A stretch of DNA of 5,508 nt, taken from contig CAIKKO010000207.1 of assembly GCA_903828025.1 (NCBI GenBank), forward strand, positions 1-5,508. Direction: 5' to 3'. The notes beneath the pieces were generated by a model. It was not told the origin of the DNA. It saw only the letters and a list, made by a program, of their open reading frames with translations, and did not search any database. The position numbers and the translations under genes were made by a program. This document shows, one piece after another, positions 1 through 5,471 of the stretch; the stretch's first letter is position 1, and the number at the start of each line of letters is the position of its first letter. This stretch comes from an uncultured Sphingomonadales bacterium. GTDB taxonomy: Bacteria > Pseudomonadota > Alphaproteobacteria > Sphingomonadales > Sphingomonadaceae.

Positions 1-253
1 CGCCTCGACTTTCACGAACGGCGCTTCGGCCAGCTTGGCCAGTCGGCGGCTGATCTCGGTCTTGCCGCAGCCCGTCGGCCCGATCATCAGGATGTTCTTG
101 GGCGTGACTTCTTCGCGCAGTTCGGCGGGCAGCTTCTGCCGCCGCCAGCGATTGCGCAGCGCCACCGCGACCGCGCGCTTGGCATCGCGCTGGCCCACGA
201 TATGCGCATCGAGCGCGGCGACAATGGCTTTGGGGGGTAAGGGCTTCGTTCAT
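1..253 (-). CDS. hslU: HslU, ATPase subunit of HslUV protease; 5' end only, with apparent frame break at codon 7-8
   Basis: This is the N-terminal part of the AAA+ unfoldase that feeds proteins into the HslV peptidase in the cytoplasm. The family is about 430 residues; only about 84 lie in the window and the gene leaves it at base 1. In the main frame (231 down to 1) one reads KAIVAALDAHIVGQRDAKRA, then TPKNILMIGPTGCGKTE (Walker A GPTGCGKT, about residues 58-65) and ISRRLAKLAEAPFVKVEA, all typical HslU. The natural start is ATG at 253 (MNEALTP), but it is out of frame with the rest: the six-G run at 232-237 has one base more than the expected reading needs. In the main frame a TGA lies at 250-252, so the ATG cannot be used without a shift. 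Either the sequence has a homopolymer error, the gene is frameshifted, or a later start such as GTG at 198 is used, which would lose about 18 residues. Only a weak ribosome binding site (GAGA, 254-270 region) precedes the ATG. The family call is very secure; the intactness is not. Confidence 0.9.
   Translation of the reverse strand, partial: MNEALTPQSHCRRARCAYRGPARCQARGRGGAAQSLAAAEAARRTARRSHAQEHPDDRADGLRQDRDQPPTGQAGRSAVRESRG
232..237. other. G6 homopolymer at the hslU frame break
   Basis: Six consecutive G on the plus strand (CCCCCC in the hslU sense). Removing one base joins MNEALTP from the ATG at 253 directly to KAIVAALDAHIVGQ, the standard HslU beginning. With six, the ATG frame continues as P-Q-S-H-C and stays open to the window edge without HslU similarity. 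The site is directly visible; whether it is biology or a sequencing error is not. Confidence 0.85.
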
Positions 254-267
254 GGGGTTTTCTCGCC

Positions 268-366
268 CCCCTCCCGCTTGCGGGAGGGGCTGGGGGTGGG
301 TTTTTCTTGGCAGGGGCAGAGCGTGTGGGTTCGCCCACCCCCGCCCCCTCCCGCAGGCGGGAGGGG
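268..366. repeat. REP-like inverted doublet between hslV and hslU
   Basis: Two 33-nt blocks, 268-300 and 334-366, are inverted copies of each other (30 of 33 positions match) around a 33-nt spacer. Each block holds its own perfect hairpin: 10-bp arms CCCCTCCCGC and GCGGGAGGGG at 268-277/280-289 and at 345-354/357-366, followed outward by a G-rich tail ending GGGGGTGGG. Palindromic core plus inverted pairing is the architecture of REP/BIME elements, which are mobilised by RAYT-type transposases and are abundant in intergenic DNA. The element fills nearly all of the gap between the hslV stop (375) and the hslU ATG (253), so hslVU transcripts would carry it. It may affect mRNA stability or the hslV:hslU ratio; that is inference. 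Confidence 0.8.
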
Positions 367-374
367 AGTAAGGC

Positions 375-950
<576 letters not shown>

Positions 951-1002
951 GCACCCGATATGGGAGGCGCACTCCCCCATTCAAGCATGAGCGCCAGACA
1001 GC

Positions 1003-1518
1003 TCAGCTCCCGTTGGGGCCCGAACCGCCCGGCGCGCCGCTGCCGCCGCCAGGTCCGCCGCCGCCCGGAATCGCACCGACCGAGCCGATATTGCCGAACA
1101 GATCCTCAAAGAAGCTGCGCGTGCGACCCAGCGTCGGGGTCTTGTGGCTATCGGGATCGAGCCGGGCGACCTTTTCCATCCCGCCGCGCTCGACGCTGGC
1201 GACATTGCCTTTCGCATCGAAGTTCACCTTGAGCACCGTTTGCGAGCCCGTCTGCGGGCGCTTGAACGGGCGCTGTTTGGTGTCGATCGACAAGTAGTAC
1301 CAGGTCTGCTGGCCGAACTCGCTCTTGAACGTCGGCTGGCCGAGCGAGCGCTCGACCGAGACGCGGTTGTCGATGCCGGGCTGGACCGAACCGGTCAGCG
1401 CCGGATCGATCAGATAGCCGCGATGATCGCGGATGTTCGCGCAGCCACCCGCTGTCAGCGCAAGCGCGCCAAGCGCAACCGTGCCAAGACCCTGCTTCAT
1501 CCAGCGATTCCCACGCAT
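1003..1518 (-). CDS. bamE: BamE/SmpA/OmlA-family outer membrane lipoprotein
   Basis: Predicted lipoprotein of the BAM complex that inserts beta-barrel proteins into the outer membrane. The 171-residue product starts at ATG 1518, preceded by GGAG with a 6-nt gap. A basic n-region (R2, R5, K8) and a hydrophobic stretch lead to a lipobox-like LTAGGC, with Cys26 as the likely lipidated residue. The BamE core follows at about 45-112: PGIDNRVSVERSLGQPTF matches the family pattern of PG..., V, LG.P; then TWYYLSID, and VLKVNFDAKGNVASVE as the final strands. From about 113 the protein leaves the fold, with a segment ending in FFEDLFGNIG and then a Gly/Pro/Ser-rich tail (151-171). An ATG at 1500 (MKQGLG) is a possible alternative start but is less well served by a ribosome binding site. 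It is transcribed divergently from the CBP3-like chaperone gene and heads the run into hslV. Confidence 0.9.
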   Translation of the reverse strand: MRGNRWMKQGLGTVALGALALTAGGCANIRDHRGYLIDPALTGSVQPGIDNRVSVERSLGQPTFKSEFGQQTWYYLSIDTKQRPFKRPQTGSQTVLKVNFDAKGNVASVERGGMEKVARLDPDSHKTPTLGRTRSFFEDLFGNIGSVGAIPGGGGPGGGSGAPGGSGPNGS

Positions 1519-1729
1519 GCATTACTCCGCAAATCCAGGGTCGGCGCGCGCCGTGCCCGTTCGGGGCGTTTGCCAAACGGCATTCGCTCCCTATATCGCC
1601 TCGTGCCTTACGGCCCAGAGCGCATTACTGCAATGGCGGCCATCGCACTCGTGGGCCATGCGCCCATATCGCCCGGCGCGGATTGAATTTGCGCTGAACG
1701 GCCTGCAATTGTGAAGGATGAAGCCGCCC
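1519..1729. promoter_or_regulatory. Divergent intergenic region, bamE / CBP3-like operon
   Basis: The starts of bamE (1518, minus) and the chaperone gene (1730, plus) face away from each other here, so promoters for both directions should lie within. TTGAAT at 1683-1688 is a possible -35 element for the plus strand, but no convincing -10 element follows at the right distance. A short inverted repeat CGTTT-gcc-AAACG sits at 1567-1579. No gene is seen. The promoter role follows from gene layout, not from clear motifs. Confidence 0.4.
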
Positions 1730-2260
1730 ATGTCGTTCCTCGCCACGCTTTTCAAGGGCGGCCTGTTCGGCACCCGGCACGATGATCGCGATACGGTGCG
1801 CGAGCTGTGGCACCGCGTCGTCGCCATCGGCCGCGAAAAAGAATGGTACCGGACGTGCGGCGTGGCCGATACGCTGGCCGGGCGGTTTGATCTCATCACG
1901 CTGGTGCTCTCGCTCGTGATGCTGCGGATGGAACGCGAGGAAGCGCTGATCCCGCCCTCGGTCTGGCTGACCGAGCTGTTCGTGGAAGATATGGACGCCC
2001 AGCTGCGCGAGCAGGGCGTGGGCGATGTCGGCATCAGCAAGCATGTCGGCAAGCTCATGGGCACGCTCGGCGGGCGTCTCGATGCCTACCGCGCTGCGAT
2101 GGCGGCGGGCGAGGACGCGATGACCGAGGCGGTGCGCCGCAATGTCACGCTGCTCCCCGATGCCGCGCCGCGCGTGGTGGCGCAGCGCGCGCGGGCCTTT
2201 GCCGCCGGTCTGGCGCTCGTGCCGGGCTTCCGCGTGCTGGCAGGCGAAATCGGGCAATGA
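1730..2260 (+). CDS. Ubiquinol-cytochrome c chaperone family protein (CBP3/UQCC1-like)
   Basis: Member of the family that includes mitochondrial CBP3/UQCC1, an assembly factor for cytochrome b of the bc1 complex; the bacterial role is presumed similar. From ATG 1730 the product has 176 residues (MSFLATLFKGG...). Recognisable stretches are EWYRTCGVADTLAGRFDLIT (about 38-57), the helix LVLSLVMLRMERE, and LTELFVEDMDAQLREQGVGD with ISKHVGKLMGTLGGRLDAYR (about 80-120), the most conserved block of the family. It has no signal peptide and no clear membrane segment. ATG 1718 would add four residues, but the AAGGA at 1714-1718 overlaps that start and is 11 nt from ATG 1730, so 1730 is preferred. Its stop overlaps the next ATG (ATGA at 2257-2260), implying coupled translation with yceD. 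The family call is confident, the physiological role inferred. Confidence 0.9.
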   Translation: MSFLATLFKGGLFGTRHDDRDTVRELWHRVVAIGREKEWYRTCGVADTLAGRFDLITLVLSLVMLRMEREEALIPPSVWLTELFVEDMDAQLREQGVGDVGISKHVGKLMGTLGGRLDAYRAAMAAGEDAMTEAVRRNVTLLPDAAPRVVAQRARAFAAGLALVPGFRVLAGEIGQ

Positions 2261-2784
2261 GCACTTCGGGAATCGGGCCGGAATACAGCCACCTGATCGA
2301 CTTGCGCCAGATCACCGACGCGCCCCTGGTGCTGGAGCCCGATGCCGACGCCCGCCGCCGCCTCGCCGGGCGCTTTGGCCTGACCGCGATTCCCGCCATG
2401 CAGGCCAAAGTCCAGCTGCTGCGCGAGGGCGAACAGCTCACCGTCCACGGCCACCTCACCGCCGACGTGATCCAGGCCTGCCGCGTTTCGGCGGAAGACT
2501 TCCCGGTGCGGATCGACGAGCCGATCCACTTGCGCTTCGTGCCCCCCGGCGGGGAGATCATCCCCGACGAGGAGATCGAGCTCACCGCCGACGATTGCGA
2601 CGAAATCGTCTACGAAGGCACCGCCTTCGATCTGGGCGAGGCCGTGGCGCAGACCCTCGCGCTGGCCATTGATCCCTTCGCCGAAGGGCCCAACGCCGAT
2701 GCCTTCCGCGCCGAGCATGGGCTTGGCGAGGAGAGCCTGTCCGGCCCCTTCGCCGCGCTCGCCGCACTCAAAAAGCAGGATTGA
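2257..2784 (+). CDS. yceD: DUF177 / YceD family protein
   Basis: DUF177 proteins are linked to 23S rRNA accumulation in E. coli and plastids, usually beside rpmF; the mechanism is not settled. The product has 175 residues. Diagnostic stretches are TVHGHLTADVIQACRVSAED followed by FPVRIDEPIHLRFVPPGGE (about 62-99), then DEIVYEGTAFDLGEAVAQTL and ALAIDPFAEGPNAD (about 114-148), and a C-terminus GPFAALAALKKQD. The usual zinc-like CxxC pattern of some homologues is not present. The start overlaps the chaperone stop by four bases. Instead of rpmF (ribosomal protein L32), the next gene is a MATE transporter 4 nt downstream, so this copy is separated from its most frequent neighbour. Pairing with a CBP3-like gene is, to my knowledge, common in alphaproteobacteria. 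Confidence 0.9.
   Translation: MSTSGIGPEYSHLIDLRQITDAPLVLEPDADARRRLAGRFGLTAIPAMQAKVQLLREGEQLTVHGHLTADVIQACRVSAEDFPVRIDEPIHLRFVPPGGEIIPDEEIELTADDCDEIVYEGTAFDLGEAVAQTLALAIDPFAEGPNADAFRAEHGLGEESLSGPFAALAALKKQD
2777..2780 (+). promoter_or_regulatory. Ribosome binding site deciding the GTG start of the MATE gene
   Basis: AGGA lies inside the last codons of yceD, 8 nt before GTG at 2789. It supports that GTG over the upstream in-frame ATG at 2669, which would require a 120-base overlap with yceD. Confidence 0.7.
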
Positions 2785-2788
2785 GCGG

Positions 2789-4270
2789 GTGGACCAGCAG
2801 ACCTCGGTGCCGCCCAAGGGCAGTCCTTCCCGCCCCCGCGATGGCCACCGCGATCTGACCAAGGGCCCGATCCTCACCACTCTGCTCGCCTTCTCCGCGC
2901 CCACGCTTGCTTCCAATATCCTTCAGGCGCTCAATGGCTCGGTCAATTCGATCTGGGTCGGCCGCTTGCTGGGCGACAGCGCGCTGGCCGCCACGGCCAA
3001 CGCCAATGTCGTGATGTTCCTCGTGTTCGCTGCCGTGTTCGGCTTCGGCATGGCCGCCACGGTCAAAGTCGGGCAGGCCTTCGGCGCGGGCGAAACCGAT
3101 GCCGCGCGCCGCACGTTCGGCAGCGCCATCGGCCTGTGCGTCGGCCTCTCGCTGATCATCACCCCGCTGGGCTGGATCTTTACACCCCATCTGCTCACCG
3201 CAATGTCCACCCCGCCCGAAATCCACGATTTCGCGCAGACCTATCTGCGCGTGATCTTCGTTGCGATGCCCGCCTCGATCGTCACCGTAATCATCGGCAT
3301 GGGGCTGCGCGGCGCGGGCGATTCGCAGACCTCGCTGCGCTTCATGGTCGTCTCGGTCGGGCTCGATGTGCTGCTCAATCCGCTGCTGATCGCGGGTATC
3401 GGCCCCCTGCCCCGGCTCGGCATCGCGGGCTCCGCGCTCGCCACCGCCATCGCATCCTACGCCGCGATGATCGGGCTCGTGATCTATGTTTACTGGCGCG
3501 ATCTGCCGCTGCGGCTGCGCGGGCCCGAGCTGGCCTACCTGATCCCCGACCCGCGCGAGCTGCGTTTTATCGTCACCAAGGGCCTGCCCATGGGCGCGCA
3601 GATGCTGATGATCTCGGCCTCCGGGATCATCATGATCGGCCTCGCCAACCATGAGGGCGCGATGATCAGCGCGGCTTACGGCGCATCGCTGCAAGTCTGG
3701 ACTTACCTGCAGATGCCCGCGATGGCGATTTCCGCCGCACTCAGCGCCATGGCCGCACAAAGCATCGGCGCGGGGCTGATCGGCCGCCTCGGCAAGATCA
3801 CCCGCGCCGGGCTGATCCTCAACCTCACTATCACCGGCACGCTCACCCTGCTGCTGCTCGCCTTCGACCGTCCGGTGCTGACCCTGTTCCTCGGCCCGAC
3901 CAGCCCCTCGGTCGATGCCGCGCGCCACATCCAGTTCCTCGCCAGCTGGAGCTATGTGCTGTTCGGCGTGACCATCGTCCTGTTCGGCACGATGCGCGCG
4001 GGCGGCGTGGTGATCGCGCCGATCGTGGTGCTCGGCACGGCGATGTACCCCATCCGCCTCGGCTTCTACGTCCTCGCCTACCCGCTGCTCGGCCCGGACG
4101 CGCTGTGGCTCGCCTTCCCCGTAGGCTCCGCCGCCGCCGTGATCATGGCAACCATAGCCTACCGCCGCCCCGGCTGGCGCCAACACGCCCGCGTGGTCGA
4201 TCAGGACGAATGCAGCGAGGAAACCCATGCGGATGGGGAGTGTGCGGGGCGGATGGCGCCGGATTTGTAG
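2789..4270 (+). CDS. MATE family efflux transporter
   Basis: Multidrug and toxin extrusion antiporter of the inner membrane, exporting organic (often cationic) compounds in exchange for Na+ or H+. From GTG 2789 it has 493 residues. The first 25 are polar; two six-helix halves follow, the first from about LTTLLAFSAPTLASNIL (29-45) to GLVIYVYW (229-236), the second from about 258 to 458. Family signatures include NGSVNSIWVGRLLGDSALAA (49-68), the loop GMGLRGAGDSQTSLRF (170-185), DVLLNPLLIAG and LGIAGSALATAIASY. The second half repeats the pattern with QMPAMAISAALSAMAAQSIG and FGTMRAGGVVIAP. Substrate and coupling ion cannot be read from the sequence. About 30 residues after the last helix (from 462) form an acidic polar tail with Cys474 and Cys485 that seems longer than usual. 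An in-frame ATG at 2669 lies deep in yceD and is unlikely. The gene sits 4 nt after yceD, probably in its operon. Confidence 0.93.
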   Translation: MDQQTSVPPKGSPSRPRDGHRDLTKGPILTTLLAFSAPTLASNILQALNGSVNSIWVGRLLGDSALAATANANVVMFLVFAAVFGFGMAATVKVGQAFGAGETDAARRTFGSAIGLCVGLSLIITPLGWIFTPHLLTAMSTPPEIHDFAQTYLRVIFVAMPASIVTVIIGMGLRGAGDSQTSLRFMVVSVGLDVLLNPLLIAGIGPLPRLGIAGSALATAIASYAAMIGLVIYVYWRDLPLRLRGPELAYLIPDPRELRFIVTKGLPMGAQMLMISASGIIMIGLANHEGAMISAAYGASLQVWTYLQMPAMAISAALSAMAAQSIGAGLIGRLGKITRAGLILNLTITGTLTLLLLAFDRPVLTLFLGPTSPSVDAARHIQFLASWSYVLFGVTIVLFGTMRAGGVVIAPIVVLGTAMYPIRLGFYVLAYPLLGPDALWLAFPVGSAAAVIMATIAYRRPGWRQHARVVDQDECSEETHADGECAGRMAPDL

Positions 4271-4286
4271 GCAAACGAAGCGGTTG

Positions 4287-4300
4287 CGATACACGTATCG
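4287..4300. promoter_or_regulatory. Inverted repeat upstream of brnT, candidate operator
   Basis: CGATAC-ac-GTATCG, a perfect 6-bp inverted repeat with a 2-nt centre, between the MATE stop and brnT. Type II systems of this kind are commonly autoregulated by their antitoxin, and BrnA has a ribbon-helix-helix DNA-binding domain, so it is a candidate operator. Only the symmetry is seen; binding is inferred. Confidence 0.35.
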
Positions 4301-4317
4301 AGGGCACCGGTTCACGC

Positions 4318-4330
4318 TTGCAATTACAAT
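4318..4330 (+). promoter_or_regulatory. Candidate brnTA promoter -10 and overlapping palindrome
   Basis: TTGCAATTACAA at 4318-4329 is an imperfect palindrome (10 of 12 positions symmetric) and overlaps TACAAT at 4325-4330, one base from the consensus -10 hexamer. Transcription would then start about 4336-4338, at or next to the GTG at 4338. No good -35 hexamer is seen at the usual distance. A palindrome over the -10 would suit antitoxin autorepression, but this is inference from position and symmetry. Confidence 0.35.
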
Positions 4331-4337
4331 TTAATGG

Positions 4338-4628
4338 GTGCACATTAATGGTGTGAGAGTGGAGTTCGATCCGGCCAAGGACGCCATCAATCGGGCCAAG
4401 CACGGCATATCGCTGGAGTCCGCATCTCGGTTTGATTGGGACACGGCGTTTGAGCGCGAAGATAACCGGTTCGATTATGACGAGGTCCGCTTCGTCGCCA
4501 TCGGACTGATCGAAGCCCGGCTCCATGTGATGGTTTTTACGGAAGGGTCGGCTGACGACGCGGTTCGTGTCATCAGCCTGCGGTCGGCGGAAAATCATGA
4601 GAAGAGGTTCTATGATGGACAAGTTTGA
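4338..4628 (+). CDS. brnT: BrnT-family toxin (type II toxin-antitoxin ribonuclease)
   Basis: BrnT toxins (DUF497 family) have a RelE-like fold and cleave RNA, arresting growth until neutralised by BrnA. The product is up to 96 residues, normal for the family. The signature VEFDPAKDAINRAKHGISLE (about 8-27) is the hallmark opening; DNRFDYDEVRFVAIGLIEAR (42-61), LHVMVFTE and VRVISLRSAENHEKRFY (77-92) follow, the last carrying the conserved R, S, R and E of the C-terminal block. GTG at 4338 is the first usable start; GTG at 4353 or 4359 would also keep the whole domain, and none has a clear ribosome binding site. The stop overlaps the antitoxin start by 17 bases, so toxin and antitoxin are coupled in the toxin-first order usual for brnTA. 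The residues expected for activity appear intact. Confidence 0.9.
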   Translation: MHINGVRVEFDPAKDAINRAKHGISLESASRFDWDTAFEREDNRFDYDEVRFVAIGLIEARLHVMVFTEGSADDAVRVISLRSAENHEKRFYDGQV

Positions 4629-4845
4629 CCCCGCGAACCACGATGACAATCCCCCGCTGGATGCCGCCTTTCTGGCTGGCATGAAGCCCTCGCGGCGCGG
4701 GCGGCCGAAGCTGGTGGCACCTAAGGTCGAGGTGAAAATCCGGCTTGATGCCCAGACTGTTAAGCATCTGCGCGGCACTGGCCCCGGATGGCAAACGCGT
4801 GTGAATGCGCTGCTCGGTCGGCTCGTGGCGGATGGGCAGATTTGA
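4612..4845 (+). CDS. brnA: BrnA-family antitoxin
   Basis: Antitoxin that binds and neutralises BrnT and typically represses the operon promoter. It has 77 residues from ATG 4612 (76 from ATG 4615). The N-terminal part is polar and probably covers the toxin (FDPANHDDNPPLDAAFLAGM). The C-terminal half is a ribbon-helix-helix domain: GRPKLVAPKVEVKIRLDAQT gives the DNA-contacting strand, and VKHLRGTGPGWQTRVNALLG the two helices, with GPGWQTRVNALL highly typical of BrnA/DUF4415. AGAGG at 4603-4607 lies 4 nt before ATG 4612 and 7 nt before ATG 4615, so the second Met may be the real start. An in-frame ATG at 4567 would lie inside the toxin gene and add a non-conserved leader, so it was not used. 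The stop faces the minus-strand membrane protein gene across a hairpin. Confidence 0.9.
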   Translation: MMDKFDPANHDDNPPLDAAFLAGMKPSRRGRPKLVAPKVEVKIRLDAQTVKHLRGTGPGWQTRVNALLGRLVADGQI

Positions 4846-4859
4846 AATGCAATTTTGAA

Positions 4860-4890
4860 GGCCGGTGGCGGGTTTCGCCCACTAGCGGCC
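4860..4890. terminator. Hairpin between convergent genes, possible bidirectional terminator
   Basis: GGCCG (4860-4864) pairs with CGGCC (4886-4890). Inside, GTGGCG (4865-4870) pairs with CGCC plus AC (4876-4882) with one bulged C, leaving loop GGTTT. It lies between the brnA stop (4845) and the stop of the minus-strand gene (4899). No strong T run follows on either side; the minus-strand side is the more T-rich (TTCAAAATTGCATTT). Structure is visible, terminator function inferred from position. Confidence 0.5.
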
Positions 4891-4896
4891 ACTCGG

Positions 4897-5355
4897 TCAC
4901 CGCAATCGGTGAGGTTGTGGGCCGATCAGAATGAGGGTGAACATAACGGCGCTAAATCCCAGCGCTATGATGAGGCCGAGCACCATTTGCTGACGCACCG
5001 CCCGCTGGTGCACAGTTTCGACTTTATAAAATGCGATCAGAGCCGCTAAGACTACAATAGCATCCGGCAGCGCGAAAATCATAAGCTCGCCGCGCGAGGC
5101 GGGGCGAGAAACGAGCGGCGTGAAGAAAAGTGAGATATTGATTATACCGGCGCCGAGAAGGCCAGCTTTCGGCCATTTCTCTGTCGGGTAGTCTCGTTGC
5201 AACTTGAAGACGAAAGCGAGACACGCAATCGCGCAGGCGACACGATAGCTTGTGTCAAAAGGGATTCCCAAGTCCTTTTCAAGTGCGATGCCTATCGCGA
5301 TCGCGCCAATGATACCCCCCAGCGCCAAACCCAGACGCTTGAAGTAAGTACGCAC
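4897..5355 (-). CDS. Hypothetical five-helix inner membrane protein
   Basis: I do not recognise the family. The product has 152 residues from GTG 5355, supported by GGGAG at 5365-5369 with a 9-nt gap. Five hydrophobic segments are visible at about 8-25 (LGLALGGIIGAIAIGIAL), 37-51, 64-82 (AGLLGAGIINISLFFTPL), 91-110 (IFALPDAIVVLAALIAFY) and 124-145. Loops are short: EKDLGIPFDTSYR, KLQRDYPTEKWP, SRPASRGE, and a charged KVETVHQRAVRQQ before the last helix. There is no catalytic motif, cofactor site or cleavable signal that I can identify. Its DNA is visibly less GC-rich than the bamE-to-MATE region, suggesting a different history. It converges on brnTA. Coding is supported by the ribosome binding site, the continuous hydrophobic pattern and no competing frame of comparable quality; no function is proposed. 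Confidence 0.75.
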   Translation of the reverse strand: MRTYFKRLGLALGGIIGAIAIGIALEKDLGIPFDTSYRVACAIACLAFVFKLQRDYPTEKWPKAGLLGAGIINISLFFTPLVSRPASRGELMIFALPDAIVVLAALIAFYKVETVHQRAVRQQMVLGLIIALGFSAVMFTLILIGPQPHRLR

Positions 5356-5399
5356 GCTCGCCCGCTCCCTGTTGTTGCGCTCAGACTAGGAGTAACAGC

Positions 5400-5471
5400 A
5401 TGCGAAGGGAACGTCTGCTCCCCACCAGAGCACGAACCCGCTTCGCGGGAGAGTCGCTTGGGGTGACATAG
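5400..5471 (+). CDS. Possible small basic peptide or leader ORF (23 aa)
   Basis: An ATG at 5400 is preceded by AGGAG (5388-5392) with a 7-nt gap, an ideal arrangement. The frame gives 23 residues, MRRERLLPTRARTRFAGESL plus GVT, then TAG. It has six Arg and two acidic residues, with no membrane segment or known domain. It diverges from the membrane protein gene and ends 37 nt before the window edge, so it could be a leader peptide for a gene outside the window. A hairpin CCCGC-ttc-GCGGG (5437-5449) lies inside it. Evidence is only the ribosome binding site and position; a frame this short arises easily by chance. Confidence 0.3.
   Translation: MRRERLLPTRARTRFAGESLGVT
5437..5449. repeat. Short inverted repeat near window end
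   Basis: CCCGC-ttc-GCGGG, a perfect 5-bp stem with a 3-nt loop. It shares the CCCGC/GCGGG core with the REP-like hairpins at 268-366 but lacks their flanking CCCCT/AGGGG, so it is not called a copy. No U run follows in either direction. Confidence 0.4.

Noticed and set aside
87..338. Minus-strand 83-codon frame with an ATG through the repeat into the hslU region.
   Set aside because: It is the third frame relative to HslU, starts inside the REP-like doublet and has no similarity to the family.
1567..1579. Inverted repeat CGTTT-gcc-AAACG in the bamE/chaperone intergenic region as an operator.
   Set aside because: It is short, single, and not next to a recognisable promoter hexamer, so it could be chance.
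2086..2916. Minus-strand open frame of 276 codons across the chaperone, yceD and MATE starts.
   Set aside because: It spans three well-supported plus-strand genes and shows no family motif.
2768..4315. A 515-codon open frame on the minus strand, longer than the MATE gene it opposes.
   Set aside because: It is a high-GC shadow of the MATE gene: its translation is rich in H, R, D, Q and G without hydrophobic core or known domains, while the plus strand gives a clear 12-TM transporter.
4143..4892. Minus-strand open frame of 249 codons opposite brnTA.
   Set aside because: The plus strand encodes unmistakable BrnT and BrnA; the antisense product has no recognisable domain.
5411..5465. Possible tRNA-like or structured RNA suggested by GGGTTCG and GC-rich stems on the minus strand.
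   Set aside because: No acceptor stem, anticodon arm or overall cloverleaf can be drawn, and there is no CCA end.
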